Assembly (NCBI RefSeq): GCF_019320115.1
Contig: NC_089584.1
Span: forward strand, 104,709,111-104,773,110
Direction: 5' to 3'
Origin: Miscanthus floridulus
Taxonomy: Eukaryota > Streptophyta > Magnoliopsida > Poales > Poaceae
DNA length: 64,000 bases
Shown: piece after piece, positions 22,510 through 31,146 of the stretch
How the letters are laid out: the number at the start of each line of letters is the position of its first letter
Numbering within the stretch: the first letter of the stretch is position 1
Program-made: the position numbers and the translations under genes
The notes under the pieces: model-generated
What the model was told of the DNA's origin: nothing
Seen by the model: the letters and a program-made list of their open reading frames with translations, nothing else
The model's database searches: none

Positions 22510-22925
22510 GAGCATCTCTTATAGTTCCCTGAAAAATAATTGGTAAATCAATGAGTTCCCCGAAAAATGTTGGGAGCACGTTTGTTGGGTTCATCCAAAC
22601 AATTTCCAAATCTCGCTCTTAAAATATATAAGATAATTTTGCATTAGAAATCCTAAACTATTTATATCACTCCAACCACTTTTATACTTTCTTTCTCTCT
22701 TGTACACTTGCATTGAAAATCTTTATCCTACTACTTATTCGTTCCACATCCTTCCACTATCATATTGACGGTCGATAGGCGTGCGGATATATCCACCCGA
22801 ATGGATTGTGTTTTTTTTAAGTGTGGAAAGGTTGAGATAGGAAGTTGTTGGAGACAGATTTTTTTCCAATCTTGCAAAAAAAAGTCTAGATTGAGAGTGG
22901 GTTTTGAAAAGTCTTAGAGATGCTC
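22510..22925. mobile_element. PIF/Harbinger-type MITE (TTA target duplication)
   Basis: Ends are GAGCATCTC at 22510 and GAGATGCTC at 22925, perfect 9-bp inverted repeats, each flanked by TTA (22507-22509 and 22926-22928). The TTA duplication and length of 416 bp fit a PIF/Harbinger MITE. The interior is AT-rich and noncoding. Confidence 0.75.
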
Positions 22926-23164
22926 TTAGTTATTTATTTATTTGATTGAAGCGAAGTGGCAGGAGAGACAAACATCTTATTTGCAGTGTCTCTTTCAAGA
23001 TCAAGAAACACCATGTGAAATGTGAATAGCGGCATCCGATCAAGTAGATGAATTATTTGCTAAGTTTGGATTACTGTACATGCAGCAGGTTCATATAGAA
23101 AAACAAAAGATAGCACTGTGCATGCACTGGATACCGCCAGATGTGATCGATGCAGAACAATAAA

Positions 23165-23502
23165 GGGCTCGTTTAGTTCCAAAAAATTTTCACACCAAAC
23201 TATCACATCGACTCTTGCGGCATATGCATGGAGTATTAAATATAGACGAAAAAACTAATTGCACAGTTTGGTTGGAAATCGCGAGACGAATGTTTTAAGA
23301 CTAATTAGTCCATGATTAGCCATAAGTGCTACAATAACTAACATGCGCTAACGATGGATTAATTAGGCTTAATAAATTCGTCTCGCAGTTTTCAGGCGAG
23401 CTATGTAATTAGTTTTTTTATTAGTATTCGAAAACCCCTTCCGACATCCCTAAAACATCCGATGTGACATCTAAAAATTTTCATTTCGCGAACTAAACGC
23501 AG
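23165..23502. mobile_element. Grass MITE with GGCTCGTTTAGTTC / GAACTAAACG ends
   Basis: The left end GGGCTCGTTTAGTTCC and right end CGAACTAAACGCAG are inverted copies, and the interior has the characteristic CGTCTCGC, TTAATTAGGCTTAATAAATT and CTAATTAGTCCATGATTAG segments also found in the elements at 46320-46646 and 56440-56779. A 21-A run follows directly (23503-23523). The target duplication is not clear. Confidence 0.65.
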
Positions 23503-23547
23503 AAAAAAAAAAAAAAAAAAAAACAGTTCACAGGCCCACAAGGCTAG

Positions 23548-23725
23548 ATTGACGGCTGCAGCTTGCCTGTCTCCTTTTCCTGTCTCCATCCATGTACCCA
23601 CACACGTGGACACCATCCACGCCCTCCCCTCCAGGAGCTGGGCCCTCAGACTTTTCCGTTGATAACCTTCCGTCCATTACTTCATACGGAGTCGTCTCTC
23701 CGTTAGCCTCGTGTAGTTATGCCGC
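23548..23725 (+). repeat. Left long inverted repeat of the candidate Pack-MULE
   Basis: It aligns in reverse complement with 25665-25835 at an estimated three-quarters identity by eye, with small gaps. Best-matching blocks are GCTTGCCTGTCTCCTTT, CACACGTGGA and GAGCTGGGCCCTCA. Confidence 0.6.
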
Positions 23726-23789
23726 ATGCTCCTCGTTAAAAGAAACAATTAAAAGGTAGTTGGAAGAAAATAACGGAGGGAAGAACTAG

Positions 23790-24453
23790 AGAGCGAGGGT
23801 GACGCGGCCGCCATCGCTGCCCACCTCGACACCGGCGTTGCGCTCGTCACCAGGGCCTCCGTGGCCGCGGGTGCTTCTCGCCGCAGCCGCTGCTGTCGCG
23901 CATCCTCCACAGGGACCTCGGCGGCACCGGGTTTGGATGGCCGGCGGAAGTTGCCGCGCCCACGGCGGTGGTGGCATCCCAGCCGGCGCCTCGCGAGCCC
24001 GGGTCCCCTCGGAGCTCTGTTTGGTACGTGCTCAAGCGTGCGCGTGTTTGTCCACGGTGACCCCTGTGCATTTGGCCAAGTGGTGACGATGACGATGCTT
24101 GTGTGTGTATGTATATGGCGTGCAGGGAAGCAGGACGCGCTGCCGGCGAGCCTAGGGCTGGGCGCCAACCTGGTGCTGCTGCTGTCCAAGAGCGCGACGG
24201 AGCTGAGATGGAGAGCCTGCTCCTCGACGGCTCGACGCCAGGGCGGACGTGCGGAGCTACAACGGTCGACCCAGCGCCTCCGGCGACTGCACCAACTCGC
24301 CGGCGTCGTCAAAGGGGCCCAGTCCGACGGTCATGGGCGCCATGACATGGACCGGATGGAAGCTGGCTTGAGGCGGAGCTGTCGCGCTTGCAGCAGCAGC
24401 GAGCCTCGGACGTCGACGCCGACAAGCAGCCGGTGCCGGGCAGCGACGGCGAC
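23790..24453 (+). pseudogene. Gene fragment with one intron, possibly POLAR-like
   Basis: Plus-strand reading suggests an exon ending at CTCTGTTTG, a donor GTACGTG at about 24023, a tract with TGTGTGTATG and an acceptor GGCGTGCAG at about 24124. The second exon reads LGLGANLVLLLSKSATE, then MESLLLD in a shifted frame, and later LEAELSRLQQQ before the TRIM insertion. Hydrophobic-SKxEL...MExLL and LEAELxRLQ segments recall plant POLAR-like proteins, but the match is short and from memory. Frameshifts between the pieces mean it is not a working gene. Confidence 0.3.
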
Positions 24454-25015
24454 TGTCGGAACCGGTGGTGACCACCGGGTTCTCGATCTTGGAGCTGGCT
24501 TACAGCCGGCCTGACTCGTTACCACGAGCCTGCACTCCACAGGTCTCAGGTCTACCGGAGCTATAATATATAAGGCCTTAGGCCTTCCCAACCCAAAAAA
24601 CTAGCATGATAGGTGAGGGTTCTCCCGTCTTATATGTTGTGCTCCCCCATCATCGTTACACGATGTGGGACTAAACCCCAACAATCTCCCCCTTAGTCAC
24701 ACATCGGAGGTGCCGCCGCCATATGTGACGCTCGAGATTTTTTTATCGAGTTTAGCTTTTCTGACCATGAGCTCATGATACCAATTGTTGGAACCGGTGG
24801 TGACCACCGAGTTCTCGATCTTGGAGCTGGCTTACAGCCGGCCCGACTCGTTACCACGAGCCTGCACTCCACAGGTCTCAGGTCCACCGGAGCTACAACA
24901 TATAAGGCCTTAGGCCTTCCCAACCCAAAAAACTAGCCTGATAGGTGAGGGTTCTCCCGTCTTATATGTTGTGCTCCCCCATCATCGTTACACGATGTGG
25001 GACTAAACCCCAACA
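24454..25015 (-). mobile_element. Complete TRIM retrotransposon (230-bp LTRs, GCGAC target duplication)
   Basis: Two near-identical 230-bp LTRs (24454-24683 and 24786-25015) enclose 102 bp. Read on the minus strand each LTR starts TGTTGGGGTTTAGTCCC. The 5' LTR is followed by ATTGGTATCATGAGCTC, a primer-binding site resembling the initiator-Met tRNA complement, and the 3' LTR is preceded by AAGGGGGAGAT, a polypurine tract. GCGAC flanks the element on both sides (24449-24453 and 25016-25020). It has no coding capacity, as expected for a terminal-repeat retrotransposon in miniature. Confidence 0.9.
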
Positions 25016-25530
25016 GCGACGACGTCAACCCGTTCGCGGCGCAGCTGATGGAGGTGATGATGCCGCCGCCGGAGCTGAGCGCAGACGGCGATATCTTGCC
25101 AACGAGGCGACGCGTGGGACGCCAGCACGCCGCGGATGAGCGGCACGGTGGAGAGCGCGCTGTCCCGGCCGGCCGCAACGGCGAGCGCGGCGGGGCGGAC
25201 GGCGCCGAGCTTGGAGGCAGACCGCGAGACCGTGGCGGAGAAGAGACCGACGGAGCTCAGGAGGAAGCGCACCACGTCCTCCACCCCAGGGACGAACCTA
25301 GGAAAAAATTTAGGAGGGGCTAAACAACGGCAATTAGCAAGAAAAGAGGTTTAGCAAATCTCAGCCCCTCCTACCTGTACATCTACAGCTAAAATTTCAG
25401 ACGACGGCTCTACGGGGCTTCGCTTGCTCGCGAGCGGTAGGGGAGGGGCTGGAGCCCCCCTAGCACCACCGCTGGCTCCGTGCCTGCTCCACCCTGAGCC
25501 AGCACAGCTTGTCGTGGTCACCGGCGCGCT
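25016..25530 (-). pseudogene. CBSX5-like (CBS-domain protein) gene fragment, disrupted
   Basis: Minus-strand reading gives DKLCWLRVEDVVRFLLSS (split by the hAT MITE inside the L-R-V-E codons), then SKLGAVRPAALAV, SALSTVPLIRGVL and, after a frameshift, RRLVGKISPSALSS. This order matches the C-terminal half of plant CBSX5 proteins (F-C-W-L-x-x-E-D-x-x-x-F-L-L; L-G-x-I/V; G-E-I-S-P). In the parent family these are single-domain CBS-pair proteins of unknown ligand. A frameshift, an upstream in-frame TAG and two transposon insertions make this a relic. It was probably captured by the flanking Pack-MULE-like element. Confidence 0.6.
25287..25486. mobile_element. hAT-type MITE with perfect 8-bp target duplication
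   Basis: 200 bp with ends CAGGGACGAACC and (reverse complement) CAGGCACGGAGCC. CTCCACCC occurs at 25279-25286 and again at 25487-25494, an exact 8-bp duplication typical of hAT insertions. The interior has the GGGGCTGGAGCCCC palindrome found in this grass family. It interrupts the CBSX5-like fragment. Confidence 0.85.
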
Positions 25531-25664
25531 ACCTCTCCCTGATCGCGGCCGGTGTGCCTGGAGCAGCCGCTCCGCCATGCGTGCGCGTGCATGCACCGGT
25601 GCACGAGGTCCGGCTGAAGCTTGCACGCTAGGCGAACAGCTTTGAGCGGAGGAGGAGAAAAGAA

Positions 25665-25835
25665 CGGATGGAGCTTAACGGGATGACAGACGGCTCCGTG
25701 TAGGTATGTGGACCCAAAAGTCCATGAGGGCCCAGCTAGTGGAGGAAGGGCACCGGTGATCTCCACGTGTGCGGAGACACGAACCGAGACACCTAAAGGA
25801 GACAGGCAAGCTCCAGCCAGATCGACGGCCTCACA
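25665..25835 (-). repeat. Right long inverted repeat of the candidate Pack-MULE
   Basis: Reverse complement of 23548-23725 with small gaps; shared blocks include GAGCTTGCCTGTCTCCTTT, CACACGTGGA and TAGCTGGGCCCTCA. Confidence 0.6.
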
Positions 25836-26794
25836 TGTGCCAGAAGGGCCGCGATCTGATGATGTGTCCTCACCATCTCACCGACAGGTCCAAAGCCTCC
25901 AAGGTGCTAAACGGACACAGGCCAGAATTAATTCACGGTATCAGATCAGATGGCAAATTTCATTCGCATGCATGCATGAGGCGAAGCAGCTACCCCTTCA
26001 GTTTGTGTTTGCAAGCACTAGCAGACACATCTCGGTGATCAGATCAGATTAGATGCTCTTCATGTGGGTGAGGCCGCGCCGTGCGGGTCGGCTGAGAGTG
26101 AGACTTGGGAGCCCCATGTCCACTGAACTTCGCACGATACCTGTCCATCGTCGTGGTAAGATTCGCGTCTCTTGTCACTAGTGCCAATCCGCTAGCTACC
26201 AGATTTCTCAGTCCTTGTTACCAACTTACCTTACGAGCTATTGAATAACTAGCGGCATCCGTTAGTTCCCTAACTATCGATTTCCGACCACAAAACAAGG
26301 TGCCCTCATATTCTCCCTTCCCTTCCCTGCTTCCCCTGTGGCTAGCGGTACCTCCGCTGCCGTGTCGTCTGTCCACCATCCGTGCCCTGTCCTTCCTAAC
26401 CACTCAGCTTATTCTTTTTACCCATTTCTTTCGTCGTCTCCTCATCCCTCTCCCGTCGAGGTTAGAAGAGTTATAGTCATTTATGAAAAAAAAAACATGT
26501 GACATTAGAATCAGATATACATATCACACCACCTACTCAACTTTTACAACCACAATTGTAGCTTGAAACACTTTATTGGCATGTTGTATATGTAGCGGTA
26601 CAGATGCACTTGTGGTACTGGTACGCATGTTTTATGCAAAAACATTTCATGTGCAAGTACAAATACCAATGAAATCTTCTACGGTTCAATTCATATACCA
26701 TATAATAACAACTATAATTGATCTTTGCAGCATTGTAATTGGGTACAACAATATATCCAATTAGAGCGTCTCCAAGAGTCTTTCTAAATTTCAC
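25836..26794. other. Intergenic sequence; start of a MITE at 26764
   Basis: No genes are recognised. At 26761-26763 a TTA precedes GAGCGTCTCCAAGAGTC, the typical start of a PIF-type MITE. This MITE is interrupted at 26795 by the LTR element, and its sequence appears to resume after 35509 (TCTCTAAATCATTATTTGGAG). Confidence 0.4.
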
Positions 26795-27184
26795 TATCGA
26801 CAAAAGATACTCGTCAGTCTACCGAGGGGTATCCCATGATGGTAGATTTGTCGTAGAGGTGAGCGAGATCAGGAGCGAAATGATAATACAAGCACCAAGA
26901 CAAAAAATTTAGACAGGTTCGGCCGTCAGTATGACGTAATACCTACATCCTGTGTTCTGATATATTGCATTGAGATGTATGGATCTGTCCACTAGAGGAC
27001 CTCTACCTCTCCTTATATACTCTGGAGGGGTAGGGTTACAAGGAAAATACCATATTTGGTACTATACAATAGCTTGCGGTGCACGCCGAGCAGCGCTGTG
27101 CACGCCTTGATCTTGTGGGCTGGGGCACCTCTGATGGTGCGGCTCATGTCTTGTCTTGTGGATATCGGCGGCCATACCACCACA
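26795..27184 (-). repeat. LTR copy 1
   Basis: 390 bp. On the plus strand it starts TATCGACAAAAGATACTCG (TG mutated to TA) and ends CCATACCACCACA. It contains CTCCTTATATACTCTGG, i.e. a minus-strand TATATAAGG promoter element. Confidence 0.8.
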
Positions 27185-27529
27185 GCTAGTCCCCGAGCCT
27201 GACAGTAGGTGACGTAGTCATGTGGTGCCAGAGTCAGAAAGTAGAAGACCAGCCGAGCAGGCAGCCAGTCCCCGGGCGTAGCCTCGAGATGAGAACAAGC
27301 ACATTCACCGCAAGGTGAAGTGTACCCACTTAGTCCCCGAGCCTACTGGAAGATGAAGAATAAATCTTGTAGCAGGGTTAAAGAAAAAGAAGTCTGAAAG
27401 CTTTGCCGACGTCATCCGACATGCGCGCATCAAGACCCCAAACGCGCTGCCTAAGATCAGCACCCTGATCCGAATAGCATGTAGTAGCTTGATAGCACAC
27501 CGATGAGACGTAGCAAGATCCGACCACCA

Positions 27530-28300
27530 AGGGAGCACCGAGGAGTCTCCGACGTCGCTGGCGATGTCCAAGCACTGAGGAGCGAGGAGTCCTCGGCGTC
27601 GCTGGCGATGTCCGAGCATCGAGGAGTCCCCGGCGTTGCTGGCGATGACCGAGCACCGAGGAGCGAGGAGTCCCCGGCGTCGCTGGCGATGTCCGAGCAC
27701 CGAGGAGCGAGGAGTCCCCGACGTCGCTGGCGATGATCGAGCACCGAGGAGCGAGGAGTCCCCGGCGTCGCTGGCGATGTCCGAGCACCGAGGAACGAGG
27801 AGTCCTCGGCGTCGCTCGCGATGTCCGAGCACCGAGGAGCGAGGAGTCCCTGGCGATGATCGAGCATCGAGGAGCGAGGAGTCCCCGGCATTGCTGGCGA
27901 TATCCGAGCACCGAAGAGCGAGGAGTCCTGAGTGTCGCTGGCGATGTCCGAGCACCAAGGAGCGAGGAGTCCCCGGCGTCGCTGGCGATGTCTGAGCACC
28001 GAGGAGCGAGGAGTCCCTGGCGTCGCTGGCGATGTCCGAGCACCGAGTAGTCCTCGGTGTAGGCGGCGATGTCCGAGCACCGAGGAGTCCCTGGCGTCGC
28101 TAGCGATGTCTGAGTACCGAGGAGTCCCCGACGTCGCTGGCGATGTCCGAGCACCGAGGAGCGTGGAGTCCCCAGCATCGCTGGCGATGTCCGAGCATCG
28201 AGGAGCGAAGAGTCCTCGGCATCGCTGGCGATGTTTGAGCGCCGAAGAGCGAGGAGTCCCCGGCGTCGCTGGCGATATCCGAGCACCGAGGAGTCCCCGA
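27530..28300 (-). repeat. 44-bp tandem array A, about 18 units
   Basis: The unit is GATGTCCGAGCACCGAGGAG + CGAGGAGTCCCCGGCGTCGC + TGGC (44 bp); some units lack CGAGGAG and are 37 bp. Units differ by substitutions at a few positions. Since 44 is not a multiple of 3 and the unit has no stop in any frame on either strand, long ORFs appear in all six frames; they are a property of the repeat and not evidence of a gene. It sits in the noncoding 3' part of the minus-strand LTR element. Confidence 0.9.
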
Positions 28301-29567
28301 CGTAGCTGGCGATATCCGTGCGGTGAAGTGTGCCCACTTAGTCCTAAAGCACGAAGAATCTGAGCGCCGAGGAGTAACCGGCGTAGCTGGTGATGAAGCA
28401 GGAGCGACGAACAGTCTGGTCAACTGGTCGGCGATGAAGTGAGCATTGAGTAGAAGCGATCGGCGAACAGTCCGATTAACTGGTCGGCGCCGAAGTCGAT
28501 GATCCTAGCGGTCCGACCAGTTGATTGGTGGTGAAGTCCGAGCACCAGGTGATCTGATCACCTGGACGATGATCCTGCAATACAAATATGTAGAATGGGT
28601 AATACATGATGTACACATATATGAACTCTGGAGAATAATCAGCAATGGCGATGAAATAGCGTAAGTAGCTCGGCAATTAGTTGGTGTGAAGATGTATTTA
28701 ATATAAATCGCCCGAATAGTTAGTGTGTAGCTGAGTCTCCAGCCCTAACTTGCATGTTAACCATAACGTGGAGCGCGGAGCCCGTGCATGTGTAGGAGGA
28801 ACAGGCGTCGCTAAGGAGCCGTTGCTAACCACCCATAACGCAGAGGGTAGATGCTCATGCACGTGTAGGGAGGAGTCGGAGACAGGGCCGTCTCTGGAGG
28901 CGTCCGAGCATCAGCAGGACTGTTCGGGGGTTTGGAAAATCGTTTGGAGAGCAAACATGGAGAAAATACCTCGGAGAAACATTATGGTGATTAACGAAGA
29001 TTGGAGAATATTTAGAAAAATATTAAAGCGTGACTTAGCTTTAGATAGAACGATTGGTCGGTGGCGTATGGCGCTATCTGGTCGACGAGAGGATGGACGT
29101 CTTCAACCTGATCAGCGAATCTGCCCATCAGGGCATGTTGGTAAGCGGTGGCGGCGCTGGTGAACCCGAAGGGTAGGGCCGTAACCCCTAGAGTTTCCCG
29201 AGCAGCCTCCGATAGATCTGGATCGGAGGGTGGTCGGTGGTGAACTAGAGTGTCTAGAGCCGATTCGGCGATGTAGAGGCAATCGGCGAGCTTCAGACCG
29301 ACTCGATCGATGGATACGATCAGATCGTCATTGTTGATCTACCTCCTCAGGTAGCGAGGAAGCGGGAGGCGAGTCGTGGATGAAGGTGACCTCGGAAGCT
29401 GGTTCTGAGATTGGATCTGCTATCGCGGGGGCTGATGTAGCCAGCGATGAATCATCGTCGTGGACCAGCATGGATCTCCATGAGATTGATGACGAGAACG
29501 TGTTGTTGATTTGAGGTCCATTTGGCTCGCCATGGATCAAGTGCAGGCCCCTACCTAGCGCGCCAAC
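28301..29567 (-). other. Internal region of the LTR element between array A and LTR2
   Basis: Minus-strand remnants of a gag-like leader ORF are visible next to LTR2 (Met at 29576, short, with DDDSSLATSAPA and ISEPASEV segments), corresponding to the better-preserved version at 34579-35133. Palindromic AGGTGATCTGATCACCTGG lies near 28552. No enzymatic domain is found. Confidence 0.5.
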
Positions 29568-29957
29568 TGTCGACAAAAGATGCTCGGCAGTCCATCGAAG
29601 GATATCTCATGATGGTAGATTTATCATAGAGTTGAGCGAGATCAGGAGCGAGATGGTAATACAAGCACCAAGACACAAGATTTAGAAATGTTCGGCCGTC
29701 AGTATGACGTAATACCTACATCTTGTGTTCTGATGTATTGCATTGAGATGTATGGATCTGTCCACTAAGGGACCCCTGCCTCTTCTTATATACTCTGGAG
29801 GGGTAGGGTTACAAGGAAAATATTCTATTTAGTACTATACAATAGCTTGTGGTGCACGCCGAGCAGCGCCGTGCACGTCTTGATCTTGTGGGCTGGGCCA
29901 CCTCTGATGGTGTGGCCCATGTCTTGTCTTATGGATACCGGGGGTCATACCCCCATA
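29568..29957 (-). repeat. LTR copy 2 (internal)
   Basis: 390 bp, plus-strand start TGTCGACAAAAGATGCTCGG directly after GCGCGCCAAC, end CATACCCCCATA. It differs from copies 1 and 3 by scattered substitutions. It is the middle LTR of the triple structure and is duplicated at 61083-61472. Confidence 0.8.
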
Positions 29958-30314
29958 GCTAGTCCCTGAGCCTGACAGTAGGTGACGTAGTCACGTGGTG
30001 CAAGGGTTAGAAAGTAGAAGACCAGTCGAGCAGGCAGCCAGTCCTCGGGCATAGCCTCAAGATGAGAACAAACACATTCACCGTAAGGTGAAGTATGCCC
30101 ACTTAGTCCCCGAGCCTACTGGAAGGTGAAGAATGAATCTTGTAGCAGGGTCAAAGAAAAAGAAGTCTAAAAGCTTTGCCGACGTCATCCGACATGCGCG
30201 CATCAAGACCCTAGACGTGCTGCCCAAGATCAGCACCCTGATCCGAACAGCATGGAGCAGCTTGATAGCACACTGATGAGACATAGCAAGATCCAACCAC
30301 CAAGGGAGCACCTA

Positions 30315-31146
30315 GAAGTCCCCGACGTCGCTGGCGATGTCCGAGCACCGAGGAGCGAGGAGTCCCCGACGTCGCTAGCGATGACCGAGCACCGAGGAGC
30401 GAGGAGTCCCCGCTGTCGCTGGCGATGTCCGAGCACCGAGGAGCGTGGAGTCTCGGCATCGCTGGCGATGACCGAGCACCAAGGAGCGAGGATTCCCCAG
30501 CGTCGCTAGTGATGATCGAGCACCGAGGAGCGAGGAGTCCCTGGCGTCGCTGGCGATGTTCGAGCATCGAGGAGCGAGGAGTCCCTAACGTCGCTGGCGG
30601 TGTCCGAGCACCGAGGAGCGAGGAGTCCCCGATGTCGCTGGCAATGACCGAGCACCAAGGAGCGAGGAGTCTCCGGCGTCGCTGGCGATGACCAAGCACC
30701 GAGGAGCGAGGAGTCCCCAATGTCGCTGGCGATGATCGAGCACCGAGGAGCGAGGAGTCCCCGGCGTCGCTGGCGATGTTCGAGCACCGAGGAGCGAGGA
30801 GTCCCCGACATTGCTGGTGATGTCTGAGCACCAAGGAGCGAGGAGTCCCCGACGTCGCTGGCAATGACCGAGCACCAAGGAGCGAGGAGTCTCCAGCGTC
30901 GCTGGCGATGACCGAGCATCGAGGAGTGAGGAGTCCCCGGCGTTGCTGGCGACGTCCGAGCACCAAAGAGCTAGGAGTCCCGGGTGTCGTTGGCGATGTC
31001 CAAGCACCAAGGAGTGAGGAGTCCCCGGCGTCACTGGCGATGACCGAGCATTGAGGAGCGAGGAGTCCTCGGTGTCGCTGGTGATGTCTGAGCACCTAGG
31101 AGCAAGGAGTCCCCAGCATCGCTGGCGATGTCCGAGCACCGAGAAG
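30315..31146 (-). repeat. 44-bp tandem array B, about 19 units
   Basis: Same 44-bp unit as array A with its own pattern of variants (GATGACCGAGCACC and GATGATCGAGCACC alternating with GATGTCCGAGCACC). It is interrupted at 31147 by the 2.4-kb solo-LTR-like element and resumes at 33570. Confidence 0.9.

Larger units (their letters stand above)
23548..25835. mobile_element. Candidate Pack-MULE with captured gene fragments
   Basis: About 170 bp at 23548-23725 recur inverted at 25665-25835: shared blocks include GCTTGCCTGTCTCC, CACACGTGGA, AGCTGGGCCCTCA and ACGGAG-CGTCT. Between them lie non-TE, gene-like sequences: a CBSX5-like fragment (minus strand) and a different gene-like stretch with an apparent intron (plus strand). 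Long inverted ends around host gene pieces is the structure of a Pack-MULE. I could not identify a 9-bp target duplication, so the exact ends and the superfamily are inference. A TRIM (24454-25015) and a hAT MITE (25287-25486) inserted later. Confidence 0.5.

Noticed and set aside
24766..24785. Possible tRNA-derived sequence (ATGAGCTCATGATACCAAT)
   Set aside because: It is only the primer-binding site of the TRIM read in reverse; no tRNA fold or length.
27530..28300. CRISPR-like array
   Set aside because: Units are contiguous head-to-tail without unique spacers, in a plant LTR element; same for the 110-bp array at 5056-5692.
27305..28423. Long ORFs (up to 319 codons) on both strands in the 44-bp array, also at 30211-31139, 59084-59938 and 61726-62654
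   Set aside because: They are open in all six frames because the 44-bp unit contains no stop; no start context, domain or codon bias is seen.
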